From positions 3,535,501-3,599,500 of the forward strand of contig NZ_VTFG01000001.1 of NCBI RefSeq assembly GCF_008692035.1: a stretch of DNA of 64,000 nucleotides, read 5' to 3'. Under the pieces are notes generated by a model that was not told the DNA's origin, ran no database searches, and saw only the letters and a list, made by a program, of their open reading frames with translations. Source of the stretch: Pseudomonas marginalis. Lineage in GTDB: Bacteria; Pseudomonadota; Gammaproteobacteria; Pseudomonadales; Pseudomonadaceae. The position numbers and the translations under genes were made by a program. Below, piece after piece: positions 35,358 through 43,794 of this stretch. Numbering within the stretch: the first letter of the stretch is position 1; each line of letters starts with the position of its first letter.

Positions 35358-36731
35358 TCATTGCACCGCCTCCAGGTCGAACTGCAGGGGCTCGGCCGCC
35401 TTGCGCTTGCCCACGCCATACCAATCCAGTTTGCGCGTCAGCACCATCACCGTACCCAGCAGCCCGAACAGCAGCAGCGAGCCCATCAGCAGTGCGTAGT
35501 CCTCGGCACTCAACAGCCCGTACAGCAAGCCATACAGCGCCGCCAGCCCCGCCGAAAACCCCAGGCCATGGGCAACGCTGCGCAGCACGTGGCACACGTA
35601 GAAGCCGATCAACAGCACGCAGGCACTCGCCGAAATCAGGTAGGCCAAGGCAAAGCCCAGGTGCTCGGACAACGACAACAACAGCAGGTAGAAGAACGCC
35701 AAGGCAACGCCCACCAATGCGTACTGGACGGGGTGCACCGCCAGGCTCTTGAGCACTTCGAACAGGAAGAAACCGGCAAAGGTCAGGGCGATGAACAGCA
35801 GCGCGTATTTGATCGCGCGGTCGCTCTTGAGGTACTGGTCCACCGGGTCGATGAAGTTCACGCCGAAGCTGCGGTTGTTGAAGTCGTTGCAGCCCTGGCC
35901 GTCCAGGCAGGTTTGCAGGGCCTGTTCGAGGTTGGTGGAAAAGAATGAGGTCTGCCAGTTGGCCGTGAAGCCGTTGTCAGTCACTTCGCGCTGGGCCGGC
36001 AGGAAGTTGCCGATAAAGCTGGGGTGCGGCCAGTTGGAGGCCAGGGACACCTGGCTGGTCTTGCCTACCGGCACCACTTGCAGTTGCTCGGTGCCTTGCA
36101 GGCGCAGGTCGAAGGCGAAGTCCACTACAGCCGGTTTCCTGCTGTCCTGCTCCGGCAATGCCACATGCACGCCCTCCCCCAGCCAGTCCACTTGGGAGCC
36201 CGGTTCGAACTCCAGGCGCTGGCTGCCCAGCTCCAGCTTCAGCGCATTTTCGATGCCGCGAATATCGCTGATCCCCACCGCCAGAAACGCCGGCTCAAAG
36301 CGGTAATCGGCAAAGTCTTCGGTGATGCCCAACTGCGCAGGCAGCTCGAAACGCCCGCTGATACGGTTGTCGGCATGGAACAGCCGCGCCTGGTAAATCC
36401 CCCGTGCGCGCAGTTCGGTCTGCACCTTGCCGTCGAGCTCAAAACGGTCCGGCAGGAAATACAGGCGACCCCGCTCTTCACGGGTGACCTCGTAGCGCTT
36501 GTTGAGCTTTTCATTGAGCTTCCACTCGCGCACGGTCTTGCGATACGGCACCACCATCACCGGGCCGGTGAGGCGCTGGGCGTAGCTGGAACTGCGCGCG
36601 ATGTCCATCAGGACGCCGTCGCGCAGTTGCTGGCGGTCACTGATGATACCGTTGATCATCAGTAACGGAATCAGCAACAGCAGGATCAGCAGCGCAATCG
36701 CGCCAAGTTTGAAAAGCAGGCTGCGGTTCAT
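35358..36731 (-). CDS. creD: CreD inner-membrane protein
   Basis: A 457-residue membrane protein with an N-terminal helix (LFKLGAIALLILLLLIPLLM), a large periplasmic region (about 35-300, including SRKPAVVDFAFDLRLQG) and a cluster of five or six C-terminal helices. It is the CreD family, downstream target of CreBC, linked to envelope integrity and beta-lactam response. It lies 51 bases after creC in the same direction. The exact biochemical role is not known. Confidence 0.9.
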   Translation of the reverse strand: MNRSLLFKLGAIALLILLLLIPLLMINGIISDRQQLRDGVLMDIARSSSYAQRLTGPVMVVPYRKTVREWKLNEKLNKRYEVTREERGRLYFLPDRFELDGKVQTELRARGIYQARLFHADNRISGRFELPAQLGITEDFADYRFEPAFLAVGISDIRGIENALKLELGSQRLEFEPGSQVDWLGEGVHVALPEQDSRKPAVVDFAFDLRLQGTEQLQVVPVGKTSQVSLASNWPHPSFIGNFLPAQREVTDNGFTANWQTSFFSTNLEQALQTCLDGQGCNDFNNRSFGVNFIDPVDQYLKSDRAIKYALLFIALTFAGFFLFEVLKSLAVHPVQYALVGVALAFFYLLLLSLSEHLGFALAYLISASACVLLIGFYVCHVLRSVAHGLGFSAGLAALYGLLYGLLSAEDYALLMGSLLLFGLLGTVMVLTRKLDWYGVGKRKAAEPLQFDLEAVQ

Positions 36732-36782
36732 GGGTCTCTCCCTGTTTTGATGGGGAGAGTCTGGGCAGCCTGTGTGGGGGAT

Positions 36783-38222
36783 TTATGTGGGCAATGTGGA
36801 GACTGTGTGGAGATGCAGCACCACGTGCACACCGCCCGGCACATTGCCGATCTGCAAGGCGCCGCCGTGCAGCTTCATGACTTCCTCGACAAAGTTGAGG
36901 CCCAGGCCGGTGCTCTTGCGCCCGCTGCCGGGACGCGGCAAGGAATAGAAGCGCTCGCTGAGGCGCGGCAGGGCGTAGTCGGGGATCGGTGCGGCCTGGT
37001 TGAACAGGCTCACCTGCACGTCGTTGTGCAGCGTCTGTGCGCTGAATCTCAACACGCCACCGGGCGGTGTGAAGTCCAGCGCGTTGTCCAGCAAGTTGCC
37101 CAGTGCCTGACGCAACAGGAAGGGCTCGCCAAACACCCTCACATCCGCCGCAATCCCTTGCTCGACGTGCAGCCCGGCGCTTTCGATTCGCGCACACTGG
37201 GCGTTGAGTACATCGTCGACCAAGGCCGCCAGCGGGATGCTCGCCTGCGCCTCCAACCCCTGGCGTTGCTCGACCTGCGCCAGGTTCAGCAGGCGTTCGA
37301 TCAACTGCTGCAGGCGCGCGCTTTCGCTGTCGATATTGCCGACGAAGCGCTGCTGCTGTTCGCGGCTCATCTCGCCCTGCAACAGCTCGGCCGCGCCGCG
37401 AATCGCGGCCAGCGGGCTTTTCAATTCATGGGTCAGGGTGTGCACGTAATGTTCGACGTAGGCCTTGCCCTCCAGTTGCGTGCGCATGTGCTCGACGGCG
37501 GTGGACAGCTGCTTCAGCTCGCCGCCGCGATAATGCGGCAGCTCCGCCCTTCGACCTTCACTGACGGCTTCGGCGTAGGCGGTCAGGCGACGCAGCGCAA
37601 CGCTCAGCCACCACGACAGCAACGCACCGAGCAACAGGCCGAGGATAACCAGGCCCGCGCCGTACCACAGCAGGCGGCGTTCAGTGCGGTCGACATACGG
37701 CTGCAACGAGCTGTTGGGCTTGGCCACGGTGACCACGCCGATGATCTGCCCGTTATCGCGGATCGGCGCGCCGACGTGCATCACCGATGAGGTGGGGTCA
37801 TCCGCTGCGCTGCGGGTGGAGCGCGCGCCGTATTCGCCGCGCAGGGTCAGGTAGACGTCGTTCCACTTCGAGTAGTCCTGGCCCACGGCTTCGCCCGTGG
37901 AGTCGAGCAGCACGGTGCCCTTGGCGTCGGTCACGTAGATACGGTGGTTGACCTGGTTTTTCGGCAAGCCCCAGATGGTCGCGCCGGGCTGGCGGTTGCC
38001 ATAGGCCTTGAGCAATTCGGGCCAGTGGCTCTGGCCGAGGGTGCCGTTCTTCACGTCTTCGCGCAGGATTTCGGCCAACAGGTTGGCAGTGTCCACCAGG
38101 GTTTCTTCGGTGGACTGGCGCACGCCGGGGCGGATTTCCTTCATCACGGTGCTGAGCACGAAATAACCGGTGAGGCCGATAAACAGCGCATACACCAGGA
38201 AAATCCGCAGCCCCAGGCGCAT
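36783..38222 (-). CDS. creC: Sensor histidine kinase CreC
   Basis: A 479-residue sensor kinase. Membrane helix 1 (residues 5-25) and helix 2 (about 183-203) flank a periplasmic sensor region; HAMP (about 205-255), HisKA with phospho-His in HTLTHELKSPLAAIRGAAEL, and HATPase with DNALDFTPPGGVL and GLGLNFVEEVMKLHGG follow. It phosphorylates CreB. It overlaps the creB stop by one base, and gene order creB-creC-creD is canonical. In Pseudomonas the system (BlrAB-like) responds to cell-wall perturbation through PBP4 inhibition. Confidence 0.93.
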   Translation of the reverse strand: MRLGLRIFLVYALFIGLTGYFVLSTVMKEIRPGVRQSTEETLVDTANLLAEILREDVKNGTLGQSHWPELLKAYGNRQPGATIWGLPKNQVNHRIYVTDAKGTVLLDSTGEAVGQDYSKWNDVYLTLRGEYGARSTRSAADDPTSSVMHVGAPIRDNGQIIGVVTVAKPNSSLQPYVDRTERRLLWYGAGLVILGLLLGALLSWWLSVALRRLTAYAEAVSEGRRAELPHYRGGELKQLSTAVEHMRTQLEGKAYVEHYVHTLTHELKSPLAAIRGAAELLQGEMSREQQQRFVGNIDSESARLQQLIERLLNLAQVEQRQGLEAQASIPLAALVDDVLNAQCARIESAGLHVEQGIAADVRVFGEPFLLRQALGNLLDNALDFTPPGGVLRFSAQTLHNDVQVSLFNQAAPIPDYALPRLSERFYSLPRPGSGRKSTGLGLNFVEEVMKLHGGALQIGNVPGGVHVVLHLHTVSTLPT

Positions 38223-38890
38223 CAGCTGTTGCTCGGGCTGTAGCTGTAGCCGAGGCCGCGATGGGTCTGGATCGGCTCGGCATCGGCGGCCACGCTGCGT
38301 AACTTGCTGCGCAGGCTCTTGATATGGCTGTCGATATTGCGCTCGTAACCGGCGTCGGCCGCCACGCCCACCGCGTCCAGCAACTGCTCGCGGCTGAACA
38401 CCCGCTCGGGTTGCTCCAGCAGGCTTTGCAGCAGGCGGAATTCATGCCGGGTCAGGCTCAGGGGTTGGCCGCGATAGCTGATCTGCATGCGCTCCAGATC
38501 GACCTGGAACAGCGCCGGCGCCACACCGGGGCCGACGCGCTTGAGGATCGCCCGCACCCGCGCCGCCACTTCCCGTGGGCTGAACGGCTTGACCACGTAA
38601 TCGTCGGCGCCGATCTCCAGCCCCACCACGCGGTCGATCTCGCCATCCCGCGCGCTGAGGAACATCACCGGCACTTCACTGAAACGGCGCAATTGCTTGC
38701 AGGTTTCAAAACCGCTGATGTCCGGCAGGCCGATGTCGAGGATGATCAGGTCGGCGGGGGTCTGGCGCTGATGGGCCAACGCCTCCTGGCCGAGGCTCAG
38801 CCAGGTGGTGGTAAAGCCCTCGCCTTGCAGGGCGAATATCAGCGTGTCGGCTATCGCCGCTTCGTCTTCGACAATCAGGATGTGGGGCAT
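38222..38890 (-). CDS. creB: Response regulator CreB
   Basis: A 222-residue OmpR/PhoB-type regulator. The receiver (1-120) begins MPHILIVEDEAAIADTLIFA, with phospho-Asp in DLIILDIGLPDISGFE and the Lys in DDYVVKPFSPREVAARVRAI. The winged-helix output domain (about 128-220) has SLTRHEFRLLQSLLEQPERV and NIDSHIKSLRSKLR. It is the cognate partner of CreC and activates creD. It starts 9 bases after the stop of the protease-like gene at 38900, so the four genes probably form one operon. Confidence 0.93.
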   Translation of the reverse strand: MPHILIVEDEAAIADTLIFALQGEGFTTTWLSLGQEALAHQRQTPADLIILDIGLPDISGFETCKQLRRFSEVPVMFLSARDGEIDRVVGLEIGADDYVVKPFSPREVAARVRAILKRVGPGVAPALFQVDLERMQISYRGQPLSLTRHEFRLLQSLLEQPERVFSREQLLDAVGVAADAGYERNIDSHIKSLRSKLRSVAADAEPIQTHRGLGYSYSPSNS

Positions 38891-38899
38891 GGGTTCAAA

Positions 38900-39400
38900 T
38901 CAGCAGTCCGGTTTGTCGGCAGTGTAGCGACGGGCCGGGTTTACTGCTGCGCCAAATTCACGCAAGGCCTTGGCGCCGATCAGCAACGGGTAATTGAAGC
39001 TGCTGCGGTCGGTGAGGTTGACCTCGACGGTACGCTTGACGTTGCCCAGGCACATTTCCAGGTCGATGACCGGGCGCTTGGCCACGGTGGCTTCGTCCTT
39101 GTCGTCGTCTTCATCGGCGCGGCTCTTGATCTTGCTGATGCGCGACACCTTGTGTTCGTAGACCTTGTTGGTGGCGTCCTTGCCGCCGAGGCGGAAGCGC
39201 ACCCAGTCGTCACCGTCACGGGTGAAGGTCTCGATGTCACGGGCCGACAGCGAAGCGGTCAGCGCGCCGGTGTCCATCTTGGCCTTGAAGGTTTCGCCGA
39301 TCTCCGGCAACTGGATGTATTCATAGCGACCGTAAAGGGTCGGCTCGGCGGCCATGACAGGCAGGGCAACCAGGGCGAGGGAGGCAAGAAGCAGTTTCAC
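38900..39400 (-). CDS. Exported retropepsin-like/ATP-dependent zinc protease family protein
   Basis: A 166-residue protein with a signal peptide (MKLLLASLALVALPVMA). The mature part is of the retropepsin-like family long annotated as ATP-dependent zinc protease (PF05618). The catalytic-type motif is AKMDTGALTASLSARDIETF, and FNYPLLIGAKALREFGAAVN is the second landmark. A short acidic insertion (ADEDDDKDEA) interrupts the middle. The relatives RimB/RloA process RimK products or other peptides, but the export signal here implies a periplasmic role. It is the first gene before creB. Confidence 0.8.
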   Translation of the reverse strand: MKLLLASLALVALPVMAAEPTLYGRYEYIQLPEIGETFKAKMDTGALTASLSARDIETFTRDGDDWVRFRLGGKDATNKVYEHKVSRISKIKSRADEDDDKDEATVAKRPVIDLEMCLGNVKRTVEVNLTDRSSFNYPLLIGAKALREFGAAVNPARRYTADKPDC

Positions 39401-39573
39401 GAAGTGATTTCCTCGGAAAAAAGTAGGCGGATTCTAGACCGCAAAGACAGCACTTAGTTAGTCACGCCCACCATAACCGGCACATTGTGAAACATTCGTA
39501 CGGCCATTTGCGATTTGGCCTCTAGACTCAGCTTGCTTATGATGGCCCGCCCACACGATTCCAAGAGTTACTT

Positions 39574-40452
39574 ATGCGCCGCCTGCTCACCGGCTGTTTG
39601 GTTTCACTGCTGCTGTTGCTCAACACCCTCGTCCTGATCGGGCCACTGCTGGTGTTTGCCCTGCTCAAACTGGTGGCGCCCGGTCGCTATCGGGACTACG
39701 CCTCATGGGCGGTGATGTGGATCGCCGAGACCTGGGCCGAGATCGACAAGCTTATTTTCGCCTTGTGCATCCCCACCCAATGGGACATTCGCGGCGGTGA
39801 TGAGCTGCGCGGAGACACCAGCTATCTGGTGATCAGCAACCATCAATCCTGGGTGGACATCCCGGCGCTGATCCAGGCCCTCAACCGCCGCACGCCGTTC
39901 TTCAAATTCTTCCTGAAAAAAGAGCTGATCTGGGTGCCCTTCCTGGGCCTGGCCTGGTGGGCCCTGGATTACCCGTTCATGAAGCGCTACACCAAGGCGT
40001 TCCTGGCCAAACACCCGGAGCTGGCAGGGCAGGACTTGAAGATCACCAAGGAGGCGTGCGAGCTGTTCAAGCGCCAGCCGGTGACCGTGGTCAATTACCT
40101 CGAAGGCACGCGGTTCAGCGAGGCCAAGCGCAAGCAGCAGGCTTCGCCATTCACTCACTTGCTCAAGCCCAAGGCGGGCGGCGTGGCGTTTGTGCTGGCG
40201 GCAATGGGCGAACAACTGGACGCCGTGCTCGACGTGACCGTGGTGTATCCGCAGCAAAAGATTCCGGGGTTCTGGGAGTTGATCAGCGGCGCGGTGCCCA
40301 AGGTGATCATCGACATCCAGACCCGTGAGCTGGACCCGGCGTTGTGGCAGGGGGATTACGAGAATGATCCGGCGTTTCGCCAGACCGTCCAGAACTGGGT
40401 CAACCAGCTCTGGAGCGAAAAGGATCAGCGTATTCGGCGACTGCGTGGCTAA
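39574..40452 (+). CDS. PlsC-like 1-acyl-glycerol-phosphate acyltransferase family protein
   Basis: A 292-residue acyltransferase close to the YihG group. An N-terminal hydrophobic helix (residues 4-35) anchors it in the inner membrane. The catalytic NHQSWVD box fits the NH-x4-D motif (near residue 89), and VNYLEGTRFSE is the second, substrate-binding block. It probably acylates lysophosphatidic acid or a related lysolipid. It is a single gene divergent from the protease-creBCD operon. Confidence 0.88.
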   Translation: MRRLLTGCLVSLLLLLNTLVLIGPLLVFALLKLVAPGRYRDYASWAVMWIAETWAEIDKLIFALCIPTQWDIRGGDELRGDTSYLVISNHQSWVDIPALIQALNRRTPFFKFFLKKELIWVPFLGLAWWALDYPFMKRYTKAFLAKHPELAGQDLKITKEACELFKRQPVTVVNYLEGTRFSEAKRKQQASPFTHLLKPKAGGVAFVLAAMGEQLDAVLDVTVVYPQQKIPGFWELISGAVPKVIIDIQTRELDPALWQGDYENDPAFRQTVQNWVNQLWSEKDQRIRRLRG

Positions 40453-40474
40453 ACGTTCCGAAGGTGCCTGCGTC

Positions 40475-41395
40475 TTACGTATTCCTGAGGGCTGCCATGA
40501 GTTCCAGCTGTAAGTCAGCATCACTGCGCTGGGTGTTCGCAAGGAACGCTTCCAGGTCGGTCCGCAGGGCCGCAACGAACCGATCAATATCCTTTCCCGA
40601 ACGGTCAGCATCGAGGAAAGCCCGCAGCTCGCAAATTACCTTATCCGCGACTGGATGGTCATGAAGGAAGGTCGCATGCTCTGTCAGTGCGTCCCAGCTG
40701 GCCAGATCCACCTTTCGTCCGTCCAGGTCTCTTATTACATTCGGATCGTTTTGCAGTTGCTCCGCCAACCTGGCCTGCGCCTTCAGATCATCGTCGGTCA
40801 CGCCTTTTTGCCCACTATTGCCAGGCAAAATCCCAAGCTTGAGGTTCGGATCGTTTTGCAGTTGCTCCGCCAACCTGGCCTGCGCTTTCAGATCATCGAC
40901 CGTCACGCCTTTTTGCCCGCTATTGCCAGGCAAACTCTCAAGCTTGAGGTTCAGATCGTTTTGCAGTTGCTCCGCCAACTTGACCTGCGCCTTCAGATCA
41001 TCGACCGTCACGCCTTTTTTCCCGCTATTGCCAGGCAAACTCTCAAGCTTGAGGTTCGGATCGTTTTGCAGTTGCTCCGCCAATTTGGCCTGCGCCTTCA
41101 GATCATCGACCGTCATGATGAGCGGTTGGTGTGGCTGGTTGCGCGGATGTTCAGGCGACCTTTCCGGCACGAGGTGCTGATGTAAACGGCGCAAGTCCGC
41201 GAGCAAATGCTTCGAGGCCTGCTCAGGGTTCTTGCCATGCATCACAGCATCCAGGGCATTGCGTAAATCCGAGATCAACCCGGACGGCAGGCCAAGCCGC
41301 TGATTCTTGGCAACGTCAACTGTGTGGTTCGGCTCATAACGGTCATAGGTAAAGTGAGAGGGCAGGGACAGTCCCGGCGTGGCGGTTGAATTCAT
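40475..41395 (-). CDS. Tandem-repeat protein under a HrpL box, candidate type III effector
   Basis: A 306-residue soluble protein I do not recognise. The N-terminus (MNSTATPGLSLPSHFTYD) is Ser/Thr/Pro-rich with no acidic residue in the first 17, as is common in type III secretion signals. A helical segment follows (about 36-78). Residues 94-219 are four tandem copies of a 35-residue unit around TVDDLKAQAKLAEQLQNDPN and LPGNSGQKG, the last truncated. A helical C-terminal domain (about 230-306) ends the protein. There is no signal peptide or membrane helix. An exact HrpL box lies 72 bases upstream. No chaperone or secretion genes are adjacent. Effector status is inferred from promoter and N-terminus. 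Confidence 0.75.
   Translation of the reverse strand: MNSTATPGLSLPSHFTYDRYEPNHTVDVAKNQRLGLPSGLISDLRNALDAVMHGKNPEQASKHLLADLRRLHQHLVPERSPEHPRNQPHQPLIMTVDDLKAQAKLAEQLQNDPNLKLESLPGNSGKKGVTVDDLKAQVKLAEQLQNDLNLKLESLPGNSGQKGVTVDDLKAQARLAEQLQNDPNLKLGILPGNSGQKGVTDDDLKAQARLAEQLQNDPNVIRDLDGRKVDLASWDALTEHATFLHDHPVADKVICELRAFLDADRSGKDIDRFVAALRTDLEAFLANTQRSDADLQLELMAALRNT
40739..41116 (-). repeat. 105-bp tandem repeat array inside the candidate effector gene
   Basis: Three full 105-bp units and a 60-bp partial unit, in register at 105-base steps (for example GATCGTTTTGCAGTTGCTCC near 40744, 40849, 40954 and 41059 on the plus strand). Copies are nearly identical at DNA level, pointing to recent expansion or homogenisation. 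The reading frame stays open throughout (35 codons per unit). Confidence 0.92.
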
Positions 41396-41466
41396 GAGAG
41401 CACCATTGAAGTCAGTTGGATTGGCGTCCAGCAGTCGCTTGTTGCGATAGCGAGTAAGGACAGTCC

Positions 41467-41495
41467 TGGGTGGTGCTCTTCTTTCCTACGGTTCC
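41467..41495 (-). promoter_or_regulatory. HrpL-dependent promoter (hrp box)
   Basis: On the minus strand the sequence is GGAACC-N16-CCACCCA, an exact match to the hrp box GGAACC-N15/16-CCACNNA recognised by the ECF sigma factor HrpL. It points toward the repeat-protein gene, ending 72 bases before its ATG. By simple counting, ten fixed bases should occur about 0.12 times by chance on both strands of a 64-kb window. Confidence 0.75.
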
Positions 41496-41598
41496 TGCCC
41501 TCTCATCAGAAAACGTTTCGCGGGAAAACTCGGCATTTCGAGACAAACAAAGGCGTCCTGATTGTAGGAGCGCCATTGCGTCGACTTCGACGGATGTA

Positions 41599-42171
41599 TC
41601 AGCTACCGGTGCCCCACGCTTGCGCCAGCTTGCCGAGCACGGAGCTACTGGCACCATGCCCGCCCAGATATTGCAGGATCACCGGGGCAAACTGGCCGAC
41701 CATGCCACTGTCCATCCCCAGCGCACTGAACGCGGTGTTCAGGTCATTGGTGTTCTTCACGTTACCCAGCAAGCCATCCAGGCCGCTGGTCTTGCTGCCG
41801 CCGGCCTGGCCGAGCATCCCGCTCAAGGCCCCGAGGCTGCCCAATGCATTGTTACCCGAGAGTTGGTCGAGGCCCGGCACGCTGTTGCCCAGTTGCGAAT
41901 AGTCGTTGCCACTCAATTTGTTCTTGGCCAGGCCCAGCATGGCACCAGTACCGCCAACGGCCTGCTCGGGGGTGATGTTCAGTTGCGAGGTCAGGGCGCT
42001 GAGCAGGCCAGCCGTTTCAGACGACGGTGCGGCAGCTGCGGCTTTGTTATTGCCCCCTTGCATGCCTGCGATGGCATTGGCCGCATCGCCAAGGCTGAAC
42101 CCCGCGGCAAACACCGGAGTGGCGGCCAGGCTCATCAGGCAGGAAAGGGCGAAACCGCGTGAAATCTTCAT
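41599..42171 (-). CDS. Exported DUF2780-like protein
   Basis: A 190-residue protein with a clear signal peptide (MKISRGFALSCLMSLAATPV, cleaved near VFAA). The mature part has Ala/Gly/Ser/Leu-rich low complexity, then TAGLLSALTSQLNITPEQAV and LAKNKLSGNDYSQLG, which match DUF2780 (DUF937/VcgC-like) proteins of unknown function. The start at 42171 sits at the signal peptide; an in-frame codon 84 bases upstream would disrupt it. Likely periplasmic or secreted. It is upstream of, and co-directional with, the candidate effector, but the hrp box between them makes a separate transcript likely. Confidence 0.8.
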   Translation of the reverse strand: MKISRGFALSCLMSLAATPVFAAGFSLGDAANAIAGMQGGNNKAAAAAPSSETAGLLSALTSQLNITPEQAVGGTGAMLGLAKNKLSGNDYSQLGNSVPGLDQLSGNNALGSLGALSGMLGQAGGSKTSGLDGLLGNVKNTNDLNTAFSALGMDSGMVGQFAPVILQYLGGHGASSSVLGKLAQAWGTGS

Positions 42172-42474
42172 TGGAGCAACCTCTGGATGTAGGGGTGAAC
42201 GCAGGCGTTGGACTGGGTATCCCGTCGGTTGTTCCAGGCACCTCTGCAACCCCATCGGAATAAGCCGGCCTGAATCCGCGTCAGCAGCAATCGATCAGCA
42301 ACCCCGGGGGACTGATAGTGAGCTCGGAAAGCAAAGGAGGATCAGTGAGTAAGCGGCCAACGGGCACGACCGTATACCAAGTGCGTTGGCCAACCGTAGA
42401 TATCCCAAACACGAAAACCCAAATGTGGGAGGGAGCAAGCCCCTTCCCACATTTGGGTTTCTTGTGCCCGGGAT
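42172..42474. other. 303-bp intergenic region before fdhA 3' end
   Basis: It holds the presumed promoter of the DUF2780-like gene (right of 42172) and a REP-like hairpin at 42421-42454. I see no open frame with a ribosome-binding site and no RNA gene. Confidence 0.6.
42421..42454. repeat. REP-like hairpin after fdhA
   Basis: AAATGTGGGAGGGAGCAAGC pairs with CCCCTTCCCACATTT to give a long stem 21 bases beyond the fdhA stop. It probably serves as its transcription end or mRNA-stabilising structure. Confidence 0.8.
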
Positions 42475-43674
42475 TTATGCCGCGCTGAACAACTTATGCG
42501 GATCAATCACAAACTTCTTCGGCACGCCCGCATCGAACTCGCCATACCCACGTGGCGCGTCATCCAGGCTGATCACCTGCACACCGACGATCTCGGCAAT
42601 GTTGATGCGGTCCCACATGATCGCCTGCATCAGTTGGCGGTTGTACTTCATCACCGGCGTCTGGCCGGTGTGGAAGCTGTGGGATTTGGCCCAGCCCAGG
42701 CCGAAGCGAATGCTCAGGCTGCCCATTTTTGCGGCGGCATCCACGGCACCCGGATCTTCGGTAACGTACAGGCCAGGGATACCGATCTTGCCCGCCACGC
42801 GCACTACGCCCATCAGTGAGTTGAGCACTGTGGCCGGGGCTTCGGCCTTGACGCCGTCGTGGCCATGACCGCGTGCTTCAAAGCCCACGCAGTCGACGGC
42901 GCAGTCCACTTCCGGCTCGCCGAGCAGCGCGGCGATCTGTTCATGCAATGGCGTATCGGTGGACAGGTCGACGATTTCAAAACCCTGGGCCTTGGCGTGG
43001 GCCAGGCGGATGGAGTTGACGTCGCCGATGATCACCACCGCGGCACCCAGCAGGCGTGCAGACGCGGCAGCCGCCAGGCCGACCGGACCGGCACCGGCGA
43101 TGTACACGGTGCTGCCAGGGCCAACGCCGGCAGTGACGGCGCCGTGGTAGCCGGTGGGGAGAATGTCGGAGAGGCAGGTCAGGTCACGGATTTTCTCCAT
43201 GGCCTTGTCACGGTCCGGCAGTTTGAGCAGGTTGAAGTCGGCGTACGGCACCAGCACGTACTCGGCCTGGCCGCCGGTCCAGTCGCCCATGTCGACATAG
43301 CCGTAGGCGCCACCGGCACGGGCCGGGTTGACGGTCAGGCACACGCCGGTGTGTTGCTCCTTGCACGAGCGGCAGCGGCCGCAGGCGACGTTGAAGGGCA
43401 CGGAAACCAGGTCGCCGATCTTCAGGTTTTCGACGTCGCTGCCCTTCTCGATCACTTCACCGGTGATCTCGTGACCGAGCACCAGGCCGGTCTGGGCGGT
43501 GGTACGGCCGCGCACCATGTGTTGATCGGAGCCGCAGATGTTGGTGGAGACCACGCGCAGGATGACGCCGTGCTCAATCTTCCTGCCACGGGGGTCCTGC
43601 ATTTTGGGATAGTCGATTTTCTGTACTTCGACCTTGCCGTTGCCGAGATACACGACACCACGATTACCAGACAT
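42475..43674 (-). CDS. fdhA: Glutathione-independent formaldehyde dehydrogenase
   Basis: A 399-residue zinc-dependent medium-chain dehydrogenase starting MSGNRGVVYLGNGKVEVQKI, the P. putida FdhA signature. Catalytic zinc ligands lie in VSTNICGSDQHMVRG and GHEITGEVIEKG, the structural zinc in CGRCRSCKEQHTGVC, and the NAD fold in VYIAGAGPVGLAAAASARLL. It oxidises formaldehyde to formate without glutathione. It sits at the end of the sarcosine oxidase gene group, where it removes the formaldehyde released by demethylation. The 120-bp gap from purU leaves room for its own promoter. Confidence 0.95.
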   Translation of the reverse strand: MSGNRGVVYLGNGKVEVQKIDYPKMQDPRGRKIEHGVILRVVSTNICGSDQHMVRGRTTAQTGLVLGHEITGEVIEKGSDVENLKIGDLVSVPFNVACGRCRSCKEQHTGVCLTVNPARAGGAYGYVDMGDWTGGQAEYVLVPYADFNLLKLPDRDKAMEKIRDLTCLSDILPTGYHGAVTAGVGPGSTVYIAGAGPVGLAAAASARLLGAAVVIIGDVNSIRLAHAKAQGFEIVDLSTDTPLHEQIAALLGEPEVDCAVDCVGFEARGHGHDGVKAEAPATVLNSLMGVVRVAGKIGIPGLYVTEDPGAVDAAAKMGSLSIRFGLGWAKSHSFHTGQTPVMKYNRQLMQAIMWDRINIAEIVGVQVISLDDAPRGYGEFDAGVPKKFVIDPHKLFSAA

Positions 43675-43794
43675 GCTTTCACCTCGCTGTTGTTTTTATG
43701 GAACTGCGTTGCCCTTTTGGGTGGGCAGCGCGTTTAAGTGCTCGGGTACAGATGCTGTTTCTTGTGTTGTTTGTGAGGGCCTCATCGGCGGCAG

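Noticed and set aside
40739..41116. 105-bp repeats as a CRISPR array
   Set aside because: Units are contiguous with no unique spacers, keep an open frame and lie inside a gene; no cas genes are near.
40739..41116. 35-residue repeats as TAL-effector-like DNA-binding repeats
   Set aside because: The unit length is similar, but there is no LTPxQVVAIA-type sequence or variable di-residue position.
41412..41657. 81-codon minus-strand frame across the hrp box
   Set aside because: It overlaps the end of the DUF2780-like gene and the promoter, lacks a ribosome-binding site and resembles no protein.
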